From assembly GCF_022513565.1 (NCBI RefSeq), contig NZ_JAKWBE010000004.1, positions 248,001 through 312,000 of the forward strand: 64,000 bases of DNA, given 5' to 3'. Position 1 is the first letter of the stretch. The number at the start of each line of letters is the position of its first letter. This document shows, piece after piece, positions 8,247-16,075 of this stretch. The position numbers and the translations under genes are program-made. The notes under the pieces are model-generated. The model searched no databases, had not been told where the DNA came from, and worked only from the letters and a program-made list of their open reading frames with translations. Source of the stretch: Streptomyces gilvus. Its GTDB lineage: Bacteria; Actinomycetota; Actinomycetes; Streptomycetales; Streptomycetaceae.

Positions 8247-8983
8247 GCGCGATGAGCGTTCCCGACAGCCCGACCGCGCCCGAGCCGTCGCCCGACGGCG
8301 CCTTCCTGCACGCCACCCGGCTGGCGCTGGGCCTGACCGACCTCGCCCTGCGGACCGCGGCGACCACCGGAGGGGTCCGGCTCCGCGAACGGCACCCGAC
8401 CGCCGCGGCCGCCTCCGACGCGGCCCTCGGGCTCGCCCTGGAAGCCCAACACCGTCTGTCCTCGGGCCTGTTGGGTGCGGCGGAACGGACCGCGCCCCGC
8501 ACCCGAGCGGCCGTGCGCGCTCTCGTGCCGTCCAGCGCTGCGGATGCCGTCGGACGTCGAGTGGCCCACTTGAGCGCGCGCGGCGCGGCGGAACGCCTGC
8601 GGGCGCGGAACGAGGCGCTGTCATGGGCCCGGACGCTGGTAGGGACACTGTCGGCGGCCGTCCTCGACGAGATCGACCTCGACGCCGTGGCGGACCGGCT
8701 CGACGTGGACCGTGTCGCCGCCCGCATCGACATCGACGCCGTCCTCGCCCGCGTCGACCTGGTGACGTACACCGAACTGGTCCTGGAGGAAATGGACATC
8801 GGCCGGGTGGTGCGGGACACGGGCGGGAGCATCACGGCGGAGACACTGGACGCTTTCCGGGAACAGAACGCGCGCGCCGACCGGCTCGTACAGCGCATCG
8901 CGGACCGGCTGCTGCGCAGAGCGGGCACGGATTCCACGGACCGGCCCGCCACCGGGCCCGTTCCCCAGGTGGAGGCGCTGTGA
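8243..8983 (+). CDS. Conserved protein with Asp-rich IDxDAVxARxD repeats, RDD-associated
   Basis: The protein has 246 residues and no signal peptide or clear membrane helix. Residues about 140-180 hold successive imperfect repeats: EIDLDAVADRLDVDRVAARI, then DIDAVLARVDL, then EMDIGRVVRDTGG. The family is typically encoded just before an RDD membrane protein in actinomycetes, as here, and presumably works with it. The GTG at 8243 overlaps the previous stop (GTGA), while an ATG at 8252 is also possible. Its own stop overlaps the RDD start by another GTGA. No biochemical function is known to me. Confidence 0.65.
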   Translation: MSAMSVPDSPTAPEPSPDGAFLHATRLALGLTDLALRTAATTGGVRLRERHPTAAAASDAALGLALEAQHRLSSGLLGAAERTAPRTRAAVRALVPSSAADAVGRRVAHLSARGAAERLRARNEALSWARTLVGTLSAAVLDEIDLDAVADRLDVDRVAARIDIDAVLARVDLVTYTELVLEEMDIGRVVRDTGGSITAETLDAFREQNARADRLVQRIADRLLRRAGTDSTDRPATGPVPQVEAL

Positions 8984-9489
8984 CAGCGCCGACACGCCCA
9001 CGTGGCCTGCCGGTCCTCCAGGGGCTGCCGGCCGGGATCGTGTCGCGCACCGTGGCCGCCGTCGTCGACCTCCTCGTCCTGCTCGCGCTCCTGCTCTGCC
9101 TCGAACTCGGCTACGCGGCGGTGCGTTTCCTGCTGACGGGGCCTCCGTTCTCGTTCCCCGACCCCGATCCCGTCGTCACCACCGTCCTCGGATACGTCCT
9201 CTTCGTCGCCTATCTCGCGGTCAGTTGGTTCCTCGGCGGTCGCACCGTCGGGGACCAGATGATGGGCCTGCGGGTGACCGGCCGTTCAGGGCGAAGGATG
9301 TCCCCGGGCAAGGCCCTGCTGCGTGCCGTGCTGTGCGCCCTCGTGCCCGTGGGCCTGCTGTGGATCCCGGTCAGCCGACGCGGCGCGTCCCTCCAGGACG
9401 TCGTCGTCGGCAGCACCGTCGTGCACGACTGGTACGGCAGCACGGGCCCCCGCCTCGGCGGCCCGGGCGGGCTCACCTCCGGAGGGTGA
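8980..9489 (+). CDS. RDD family membrane protein
   Basis: The protein is 169 residues with the RDD signature: IVSRTVAAVVDLLVLLALLL supplies the R and D in the first helix. A pair of further helices follows (about residues 65-85 and 105-125), with the FLGGRTVGDQMMGLRV loop typical of the family. RDD proteins are small integral membrane proteins, some implicated in ion or osmolyte exchange, without an agreed mechanism. The GTG at 8980 overlaps the upstream stop by four bases, so all three genes from 7860 form one operon. Confidence 0.9.
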   Translation: MTAPTRPRGLPVLQGLPAGIVSRTVAAVVDLLVLLALLLCLELGYAAVRFLLTGPPFSFPDPDPVVTTVLGYVLFVAYLAVSWFLGGRTVGDQMMGLRVTGRSGRRMSPGKALLRAVLCALVPVGLLWIPVSRRGASLQDVVVGSTVVHDWYGSTGPRLGGPGGLTSGG

Positions 9490-9536
9490 GTTGGCCCGGA
9501 TCGACGCCGACCTGCGGACCACCCGGCCGAGCCGGC

Positions 9537-10901
9537 TCAGGTGGCGGGCACGTCCCGGTGGCGGTGTGGCGCGAGGCGGCCCAACCCGAGCCTTGCCACG
9601 CGGGGCCAGTCCGCCGGTCCGCCGGACGTCGGCACACCGGGGCGATGGCGTGGCACGACCACCCGCAAGGCCGCGGGGGCGGACCGGCACACCACCGGTG
9701 CCGGCAGCGTGACGTACTCTCCGTCGATCCCGACCGCCACGGCGTCCGCGTCCGCCTCGACGACGACCTCCTCGGCGTCGAGCCGTATGACCGACCCGGA
9801 CCGCGGGCCGCGCACCAGGCGGGCCGCCTGGGCGGTGTTGCCGACGCGGACGCACAGCACGCCGAGCCGCCCCGAGTCCAGCCGTTCCCGGCGTCCCGGA
9901 TGGGCCGAGTCGACCGCGCGCCGGTACGGGTTGTTGCTGACCAGGAGTGCCTGGAGGCCCTCGGCATCGGAATTCCCGGCCCGCATGCGCAGCACCGGCG
10001 CGTCCTTGCCGGTGAGGAGTTCGGGAAGGGTCTGCAGAGCGGTGTGCACTTTCGCGTCCCGGTAGGCGGGGTCGGCGACCACGGACGCGTAGGTCCCGAA
10101 GGAGGCGTTGTTGACGAACACCCGGTCGGCGGCGAACCCGAGGTCGACGCGGAGTTCCACGCCGTCGGTGAGCGCTTCCAGGCTCGCGGCGGGATCCTCC
10201 CGGTCCAGGCCGAGGTCGAGGGCGAAATGGTTGCGGGTGCCGGCGGGGATCACGGCGAACGGCACGTCGTGCTGCGCCGCCACCTCGGCCACCAGCGCCT
10301 GGGTGCCGTCACCGCCCGCCACGGCCAGCAGATCGGCCCCCTCGGCCACGGCCCGGCGCGCGAGGCCCACGACGTCCTGCCCCGCCTCGAGCAGCACCAC
10401 CCGGGCGCCCGCCGCCCGCGCCTTGTCGGCGAGATGGAACCGTTCCACCTTGCCCCCACCGGACCGCGGGTTCATCAGGATCCAGGGACGCTGCGGGGCC
10501 TCGGCCGACCTCGGGGGCCGAGTGGCGTGCGAGGGTGCCAGTGCGGTGTGCGCGGCGGCGACGGCCAGGGCCCACAGGGCCAGCGACAGACAGGCGGGCC
10601 ACAGCATGCCGGATGACGCGTAGAGCGCGAGCACGGCCAGGGGCGCGGTCACCGACAGCACCACCCCGAGGACACGCAGCACACCGGTGTGGGCCAGCGT
10701 CCACCACACCCCGACGGCGGCGAGCGCCAGGCCGGCGATCCCGACCAGCGCCCACAGCACGCTGCGCAGACCGGCGACGATCAGCGGCACGAGCACGCTG
10801 CCCAGCAGTGCGAGCAGCGCGACCCGTGCCCTGAGGACACTGCCGGAGGGCGGGTCCGCCGCGGGCCTCGTACTCATGCCCGAGCCGCGGTGCCGACCCA
10901 T
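9537..10901 (-). CDS. Membrane-anchored diacylglycerol/lipid kinase family protein
   Basis: The 454-residue protein starts with about four transmembrane helices (residues 25-120). A DAGK catalytic domain follows, with NPRSGGGK (around residue 150), the nucleotide-binding LLAVAGGDGTQALVAEV and VIPAGTRNHFALDLGLDRED. The C-terminal beta domain includes VGIDGEYVTLPAPV. It should phosphorylate a lipid headgroup (diacylglycerol, or a sphingosine- or prenol-like lipid) at the inner membrane face, consuming ATP. It is the last gene of an operon that begins with the SHOCT protein at 11770. About 15 bp separate it from the DUF7144 gene. Confidence 0.88.
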   Translation of the reverse strand: MGRHRGSGMSTRPAADPPSGSVLRARVALLALLGSVLVPLIVAGLRSVLWALVGIAGLALAAVGVWWTLAHTGVLRVLGVVLSVTAPLAVLALYASSGMLWPACLSLALWALAVAAAHTALAPSHATRPPRSAEAPQRPWILMNPRSGGGKVERFHLADKARAAGARVVLLEAGQDVVGLARRAVAEGADLLAVAGGDGTQALVAEVAAQHDVPFAVIPAGTRNHFALDLGLDREDPAASLEALTDGVELRVDLGFAADRVFVNNASFGTYASVVADPAYRDAKVHTALQTLPELLTGKDAPVLRMRAGNSDAEGLQALLVSNNPYRRAVDSAHPGRRERLDSGRLGVLCVRVGNTAQAARLVRGPRSGSVIRLDAEEVVVEADADAVAVGIDGEYVTLPAPVVCRSAPAALRVVVPRHRPGVPTSGGPADWPRVARLGLGRLAPHRHRDVPAT

Positions 10902-10916
10902 GTCCTCACCTGTCCG

Positions 10917-11339
10917 TCACATCGCGGAGGCGTCGTCCCGCCGGACCACGCACAGGGCCCAGATGATGAACCCCGACATCGCGATCATCACGACCGACCA
11001 CACCGGGTAGTACGGCAGCGAGAGGAAGTTGGCGATGATGACGAGGGCGGCGACACCCACCCCGGCGACCCTCGCCCAGGTGGACGTCACGAACAGCCCC
11101 ATGCTGACGATCACGGCGACCACGCCCAGGGCGAGGTGGACCCAGCCCCAGCCGGTGAGGTCGAACTGGAAGACGTAGTTGCGGGTGTTGACGAAGACGT
11201 CGTCCTCGGCGATCGCCATGATCCCCCGGAAGATGGCGAGGAGTCCGGAGATCGTCAGCATGACGGCGGCGAAGGCCGTCAGGCCGGCGGCCCAGTTCTG
11301 CTTCGTCGAGGGAGCGTGTGCGGTGTGCGTGGCGGTCAT
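10917..11339 (-). CDS. DUF7144-type four-helix membrane protein
   Basis: The 140-residue protein has a short polar N-terminus and four transmembrane helices (about residues 17-38, 66-86, 90-110, 114-133). Typical family features are NWAAGLTAFAAVMLTISGLL and the second-helix motif LTGWGWVHLALGVVAVI. The function is unknown; homologues are common in actinomycete genomes near stress and envelope genes. Its ATG overlaps the stop of the SHOCT gene (11336-11339), so the two are coupled, and the lipid kinase follows. Confidence 0.85.
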   Translation of the reverse strand: MTATHTAHAPSTKQNWAAGLTAFAAVMLTISGLLAIFRGIMAIAEDDVFVNTRNYVFQFDLTGWGWVHLALGVVAVIVSMGLFVTSTWARVAGVGVAALVIIANFLSLPYYPVWSVVMIAMSGFIIWALCVVRRDDASAM

Positions 11340-11770
11340 CCTGAGTACCTCGTTCCACTGAGCACCAGGTCCTTGGCCCTGGCGTACTCCTGGTCGGTGA
11401 TGTCGCCGCGGGCGCGGATCTCCGACAGCCTGGCGAGTTCGTCCACGCTGCTGGACCCGTCGCCGCTTCCCGCGGTCCTGCGGATGTAGGAGTCGAACTC
11501 CCGCTGCTGCGCCTGTGCCTGTGCCACCTCACGGCGGCCCATGCTCCTGCCGCGGGCGATCACGTAGACGAACACCCCGAGGAAGGGCAGGAGGATGACG
11601 AGCGCCAGCCAGCCGGCCTTCGCCCAGCCGCTCATGTCGTCGTCGCGGAAGACGTCGACGACGATCCGGAAGAGCAGGACGAACCACATGATCCACAGGA
11701 AGAAGATCAGCATGGACCAGAAGGCGCTCAGCAGCGGATAGTCGTACGCGAGGTACGTCGGCGTGCTCAT
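11336..11770 (-). CDS. Membrane protein with PLDc_N-like helices and a C-terminal SHOCT domain
   Basis: The protein has 144 residues. Two transmembrane helices (about 12-36 and 50-70) frame the VVDVFRDDDMSGWAKAGWLA loop typical of cardiolipin-synthase N-terminal (PLDc_N) segments. A polar linker leads to a SHOCT domain at residues 110-140 (DELARLSEIRARGDITDQEY). SHOCT domains are short oligomerisation modules. It is the first gene of the operon with DUF7144 and the lipid kinase. A conserved dyad lies 76 bp upstream of the ATG. Confidence 0.88.
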   Translation of the reverse strand: MSTPTYLAYDYPLLSAFWSMLIFFLWIMWFVLLFRIVVDVFRDDDMSGWAKAGWLALVILLPFLGVFVYVIARGRSMGRREVAQAQAQQREFDSYIRRTAGSGDGSSSVDELARLSEIRARGDITDQEYARAKDLVLSGTRYSG

Positions 11771-11845
11771 GGCTCTCCTCCGTCCCGGGCGGCCGCCCGG
11801 CCGCCTGTCTCTGCCTTCTCAGCGTGCGCACGGCAAGAGGCGGAC

Positions 11846-11868
11846 GGCCTCACCCGGTGCGGGTGAAC
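11846..11868. promoter_or_regulatory. Conserved dyad, copy B, 76 bp before the SHOCT/DUF7144/lipid-kinase operon
   Basis: In the gene's sense (minus strand) the core is TCACCCGCACCGGGTGA, with perfect 7-bp arms around CAC, preceded by GT and followed by GGCC. It matches copies at 7761 and 12274 in sequence and in distance to the start. Confidence 0.65.
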
Positions 11869-11999
11869 GCGAGCGTCAGGTCGCCGCCGAGGTGCCCGGG
11901 CCGCCCATGACGCCCGGGCTCGGCGGCAGCGACCGCTTCGACCGGGTGGTCGCCGAGTTCGCGCAGCCCTCCGTGGTCGGGGCTGTGAGCCGGGCTCGT

Positions 12000-12197
12000 T
12001 CACTCGGGCGTCTGCCGCATTTCCAGGACCCGCAGGCCCAGCGACTGGCAGCGGGCCAGCAGCCCGAACAGCTGGGCCTCGTCGACGACGGAACCGAACA
12101 GGACCGTCTGGCCCGACATGAGGACGTATTCCAGCTCCGGAAAGGCCTTGGCCAGCGTCTCCGACATGTGTCCCTCGACCCGGATCTCGTAGCGCAT
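12000..12197 (-). CDS. Small conserved hypothetical protein
   Basis: The protein has 65 residues (MRYEIRVEGHMSETLAKAFP at the start). Its alternating strand-helix-strand pattern ends AQLFGLLARCQSLGLRVLEM, suggesting a compact ferredoxin-like alpha/beta fold. I recall relatives in many Streptomyces but know no function. The ATG at 12197 has GGGAG 8 bp upstream; a longer frame from 12281 adds low-quality sequence across the dyad and is not preferred. It lies just downstream of the LuxR-type regulator on the same strand but separated from it by 136 bp with its own dyad. Confidence 0.7.
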   Translation of the reverse strand: MRYEIRVEGHMSETLAKAFPELEYVLMSGQTVLFGSVVDEAQLFGLLARCQSLGLRVLEMRQTPE

Positions 12198-12273
12198 GGG
12201 CTTTGCTCCCGCGAGCGACCTGGTGCGGCGGTCTGCGCCCCGTACTGAGATCGTCCGGCCGTTCGGCCCACCC

Positions 12274-12296
12274 GGCCTCACCCTGCACAGGTGAAC
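12274..12296. promoter_or_regulatory. Conserved dyad, copy C, 77 bp before the small protein start
   Basis: In sense orientation the core is TCACCTGTGCAGGGTGA, preceded by GT and followed by GGCC, like copies A and B. It lies between the small protein and the stop of the LAL regulator. Confidence 0.65.
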
Positions 12297-12333
12297 CGTC
12301 GTCCCGACCGCCGGTCGTCCGAGGGCGGCACGG

Positions 12334-15048
12334 TCACAGCAGCCCCATCTCCCGGCCCCGGCGTACCGCGGCGCTGCGGCGGTTGACCACCAGCTTCCGG
12401 TACAGGCTCTTCAGGTGGGTCTTGACCGTGTTCACCGACACGTACAGATCCGCGGCTATCTCCTGGGTCGACATCATCTGGGCAAGGCGCTGAAGCACTT
12501 CGAGTTCACGGGTGGTGAGGTCCTCCACGACGATCGGCAGAGGGAGCGGCTGGGACCCGGCCGGTCCCGTGCGCGTCGAGGAACCGGGTGTGAGCCATCC
12601 CGCCGCGAGCTCGTTCAGCGGTGCCGTGACCAGGAGCGGGCGGATCCACCGACCGGCGTCCAGGAAGGGGCGCCGCAACTGCTCGCGCCGGGCGTCGAGG
12701 AGGGCCTGGGCGACGAGTCGGTGGGCGGCGTCGGCGTCCCCCGCCGCATCCGCGGCCTGGGCTCTGACCAGAGTCGCCCGGACGGTCACCGCCGGGCCGG
12801 GCCGGCCGGCCGCGGGGACGCGGTCGAGAAGGTCGACGGCCGCCTCCTCGTTGCCCACGGCCAGTTGGATACGCGCGGCTTCCACGGCGCAGGACGGCTG
12901 GTCGTCGGCGAGTTGCCGCAGCATGTCGGCGGCCTGCTCGGGCCGGCCCTCGGCCAGGTGGGCGGCCGACGTCACCAGCGTCTCGTGGCTGTCCGCCCAC
13001 GGCGAGGCCACGGCGGCGGAGACGTCCGGGTCCGCCGCCTTGACGGCGGCCGGAGCGTTGCCCCGCGCGAGCTGGAGCCGGGCCGTCACGATGGCCCGTC
13101 CGGCGGCCGTCACCGGGTCGTGCGGGGCGACGGAGAGCTCGGCGGCCTCGTCGAGGAGTGCCTCGGCCCGGCCCAGCTCGTCGCGGTCGACGGCGACGGC
13201 GGCCAGGACCACCTGCCCGATCCCGGAGCCGGAGGGCGGGGAGAGGCCGTAGCGCTCCGTCTCGCTCACCGCCTCCAGAGCCTTGTGCTCGGCCTGGGCC
13301 GGCCAGCCGTTCAGATAGTCGATCAACGCCAGGTGCCCCATCGACTCCTCTCGGGCCAGCACGGTGGAGGCCCTGCCGGGGGCGCCGACCACCTGGGACA
13401 GCGCGACTCGGGCGTCCTCGAACCTCCCGGCCCACAGACGTGTGGAGCCGAGATGGGTCAGCAGCAGGGCGGGGAGTTCGGGGTGCTTGTCCAACAGGTG
13501 CGGGGGAAGTTCCGGCCGCACGTCCTCGGCCGTCTCGGCGGCCCGCTCCGCCAGCGCGGGCGAGCCGGTCAGCCTGGCCGCGAGCGCCTCCAGGAGTGCG
13601 CAGCTCAGCTGGACGGCCGCCGGATCGCCCGCGTCGGTGGCCGGGTGGGCCCGTGCGTCGCGCAGATGGGCCAGGCCGTGCTGGAAGTCGCTGCGGGCCA
13701 GGTCACGGGCGGCCCGTACGAGGTCGGTGGCGGGGCTGGTGGCCTCGGGGCCCATCTCGGCGAAGAGCCCGGTCAGGTCGTCGGAGCCCAGCCCCGTGAA
13801 GAACTGCCCGATGGCGAGGTCGTCGACGAGGGCGCCGGCGGTGAAGTCCCAGTCGCCGGCGGCGGCCCCGTGCGCGAGGGTCTCGGGCAGCGAGCCCGCC
13901 TGTCGCAGCCACCGTGCGGCGCGCAGGTGCAGCTCGGATTCCAGACCGGGACGGTGTACGCGCAGATACGTCCGCAGGATCTCCCCGAACAGCGGATGCA
14001 GACGGAACCACGAGTGCCCGAGCCGCTCCACGAACGCGTTGTCCCGGTGCAGGTCGGTCAGTATGCGCTCGGCGTCGTCGCGACCGGTCAGCGAGTTCAC
14101 CAGATCGGGACAGAAGCGGTCCAGCACGCTGACGCGCAGCAGCAGGTCCTGCGTCTGCTCGGGCTGCCGCTTGAGCACTTCGCCGAGCAGGTAGTCGGCG
14201 ATGGTGCTGCGGTCCGCCTCGAACTCCTTGAGGTAGGCCGCCGGGTCCGGGCTCTCCCGCGCCGCCAGGGCGCACAGCCGCAGCCCGGCGGCCCAGCCGC
14301 GCGTGCGCTCCACGAGGGCGCGTGCGGCGGCGAGCGACAGCGTCAGACCGTGCAGGTCCAGCAGTGCGACGGCCTCTTCGGGGGTGAAGGCCAGCTCGGC
14401 GTCACGGATCTCCGTCAGTTCGCCGGCGGCCCGGTACCGGTGCAGCGAGAGCATCGGTTCGGTGCGGGTGACGAGGACCAGATGCAGACCCTGCCCGGCA
14501 TGCCGGAGGACGAACTCCAGCTGGTCCGCGATCTCCGGCGCGGTCACGCGCTCGTACTCGTCCAGTACGACGGTCAGGGCCGGACCGGCCGCTTCCAGAT
14601 TCTCGGCGATCGCGGACAGCACCCGTTGGTCCACGTGGTCCGCGTCGGTGGGACCTCCGACCCCCTCGGGCAGGGTCCTGCCGCCGGCGCGTACGGCCTG
14701 GAGGAAGTACGCCCAGAACATTCCGGGCCGTTTGCCCTCCGCCTCGACGGTGAGCCAGGCGACCGGCTGCTCCAGACCGGCCGCCCAGTCCGCGACCAGC
14801 AGCGTCTTGCCCGCACCGGCCGGGCCGTTGACCATGGCCAGCGGTGTTCGCAGTGCCTGGTCCAGGTGCTGGTTGAGCCGGTGTCGCGGCAGGAAGGTGC
14901 CAGGTCTCGCGGGCAGGGCGAAACGTGTACGCAAGAAGGGGTCCCCGAGCGGATCGACGCACTGTCCGGTCGAAACCGGTTGGTCCTCGGTAGCAGCCAC
15001 GGCGCTCTCACCACCACTGTGAGTCAGGTCATGGGCGGCGCTTCCCAT
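12334..15048 (-). CDS. LuxR family transcriptional regulator of the LAL/MalT type
   Basis: This is a 904-residue multidomain activator. An N-terminal STAND ATPase has the Walker A motif NGPAGAGKTLLVADWAAGLE near residue 60 and a Walker B-like LTVVLDEYERV. A long helical middle (about 400-800) with repeated A/L-rich helices looks TPR-like. The C-terminus (about 835-904) is a LuxR-type helix-turn-helix starting LTTRELEVLQRLAQMMSTQE. Such proteins bind a ligand and ATP, oligomerise and activate promoters from upstream sites. It neighbours the dyad-linked genes and is the best local candidate to bind that dyad, which is inference. The ATG at 15048 has only a weak ribosome-binding site. Confidence 0.9.
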   Translation of the reverse strand: MGSAAHDLTHSGGESAVAATEDQPVSTGQCVDPLGDPFLRTRFALPARPGTFLPRHRLNQHLDQALRTPLAMVNGPAGAGKTLLVADWAAGLEQPVAWLTVEAEGKRPGMFWAYFLQAVRAGGRTLPEGVGGPTDADHVDQRVLSAIAENLEAAGPALTVVLDEYERVTAPEIADQLEFVLRHAGQGLHLVLVTRTEPMLSLHRYRAAGELTEIRDAELAFTPEEAVALLDLHGLTLSLAAARALVERTRGWAAGLRLCALAARESPDPAAYLKEFEADRSTIADYLLGEVLKRQPEQTQDLLLRVSVLDRFCPDLVNSLTGRDDAERILTDLHRDNAFVERLGHSWFRLHPLFGEILRTYLRVHRPGLESELHLRAARWLRQAGSLPETLAHGAAAGDWDFTAGALVDDLAIGQFFTGLGSDDLTGLFAEMGPEATSPATDLVRAARDLARSDFQHGLAHLRDARAHPATDAGDPAAVQLSCALLEALAARLTGSPALAERAAETAEDVRPELPPHLLDKHPELPALLLTHLGSTRLWAGRFEDARVALSQVVGAPGRASTVLAREESMGHLALIDYLNGWPAQAEHKALEAVSETERYGLSPPSGSGIGQVVLAAVAVDRDELGRAEALLDEAAELSVAPHDPVTAAGRAIVTARLQLARGNAPAAVKAADPDVSAAVASPWADSHETLVTSAAHLAEGRPEQAADMLRQLADDQPSCAVEAARIQLAVGNEEAAVDLLDRVPAAGRPGPAVTVRATLVRAQAADAAGDADAAHRLVAQALLDARREQLRRPFLDAGRWIRPLLVTAPLNELAAGWLTPGSSTRTGPAGSQPLPLPIVVEDLTTRELEVLQRLAQMMSTQEIAADLYVSVNTVKTHLKSLYRKLVVNRRSAAVRRGREMGLL

Positions 15049-15194
15049 CGCTCAGCATCCCATTTTCCTCGCACATGCGCCTGGCACACCGGGCCCGATG
15101 GCCCCATCACAGGGCCGAACGGCCCGGGTCCGCGATACGAGATCACTCCGGCTTTCCTTGACGCTTCTCGCCACCGGCTGCCACGATCGTCGAC

Positions 15195-15278
15195 ATGAAC
15201 ACGCGACTGGATCTCACGCGGCGACGCCATGTCGACCTCGCACGCGTCTCCAGCGCCTCCTGTTGCGTCGCGGCCTGA
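15195..15278 (+). CDS. Cysteine-containing leader peptide upstream of ssuE-ssuD
   Basis: This 27-codon frame encodes MNTRLDLTRRRHVDLARVSS then ASCCVAA. The core LDLTRRRHVDLARV with following Cys codons is the conserved leader seen before many Streptomyces sulfur-assimilation genes. Tandem TGT TGC codons near the end suit ribosome stalling when charged Cys-tRNA is scarce, controlling the sulfonate genes that start 195 bp downstream. It is too short for routine gene calls. The family link is from memory; regulation is inferred. Confidence 0.8.
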   Translation: MNTRLDLTRRRHVDLARVSSASCCVAA

Positions 15279-15408
15279 TCGACATTCCTGGATCCGCCGC
15301 GTTTTCTCTCTTCCCGCGCTTGAATTCACCGCACATTCGCCTGCGCTGAAACGGCGCTTTTCTCGAATTCCGCGTGCCCGGAAATTCTTGGCCTCCGCTC
15401 GCACAAGA

Positions 15409-15460
15409 GCGCATCCCGGCGCTCCTCCCGCGCATCCCGGCGCCACTCCCGCGCATCCCC
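15409..15460 (+). repeat. Two and a half 21-bp direct repeats in the ssuE leader region
   Basis: The unit begins GCGCATCCC at 15409, 15430 and 15451, an exact 21-bp period, ending 12 bp before the ssuE ATG. It lies in the transcribed leader after the Cys peptide and could take part in alternative RNA structures. Confidence 0.55.
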
Positions 15461-15472
15461 GAAAGAGGACCC

Positions 15473-16027
15473 ATGGCCACCGTCCTGTCCGTCTCCGGCA
15501 GCCCCTCCGCCTCCTCCCGCACCAACCGACTGCTGCGCCACCTCGACCAGCGGCTGACCGCCCAGGGCCACGAGGTGATCCCGCTCGACGTGCGCACCGT
15601 GCCGGCCGAGGCGCTGCTGGGCGCGGACTTCCGGCACCCCGCCATCGTCGAGGCGACCGAGCTGTTCGAGCGGGCCGACGGCGTCGTCGTCGCCACCCCG
15701 GTCTACAAGGCGTCGTACTCCGGTGTCCTCAAGGCGCTCCTCGATCTGCTGCCGCAGTACGCGCTGGCCGGCAAGACGGTGCTGCCGCTGGCCACCGGCG
15801 GCTCCACCGCCCATGTCCTGGCCATCGACTACGCGCTCCGGCCGGTGCTGTCCTCCATGGGCGCCGCCCACATCGTGCAGGGCTGGTTCACCCTCGACAA
15901 GGACATCACCGTGCACGAGGACGGCTCGCTGACGGTCGTGCCTCCCGCCACCGAGGCGCTCACCCAGGTGGTCGACCAGTTCTCGACGGCCCTGGGCAGT
16001 CCGCGGCTGCTGGCCGCGGCCGGCTGA
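15473..16027 (+). CDS. ssuE: NADPH-dependent FMN reductase (SsuE type)
   Basis: This 184-residue flavodoxin-like protein has the FMN phosphate loop SGSPSASSRTNRL at residues 8-20. The conserved ATPVYKASYSGVLKALLDLL holds the Tyr-Ser flavin contact, and TGGSTAHVLAIDYALRPVL is the SsuE-specific part. It supplies reduced FMN to the alkanesulfonate monooxygenase encoded 48 bp downstream, so that organosulfonates can be used as sulfur source. The ATG at 15473 follows GAAAGAGG. An upstream in-frame extension to 15374 overlaps the repeat leader and is rejected. Control by the Cys leader peptide is likely. Confidence 0.9.
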   Translation: MATVLSVSGSPSASSRTNRLLRHLDQRLTAQGHEVIPLDVRTVPAEALLGADFRHPAIVEATELFERADGVVVATPVYKASYSGVLKALLDLLPQYALAGKTVLPLATGGSTAHVLAIDYALRPVLSSMGAAHIVQGWFTLDKDITVHEDGSLTVVPPATEALTQVVDQFSTALGSPRLLAAAG

Positions 16028-16075
16028 CTCCCACCATCGGCCGCTGTTCTCCCACGCACCCTGATCGGAGATTCC

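Noticed and set aside
15374..15472. N-terminal extension of ssuE from 15374
   Set aside because: The extension would be encoded by the 21-bp repeats and has no ribosome-binding site; the flavin-binding start follows directly after ATG 15473.
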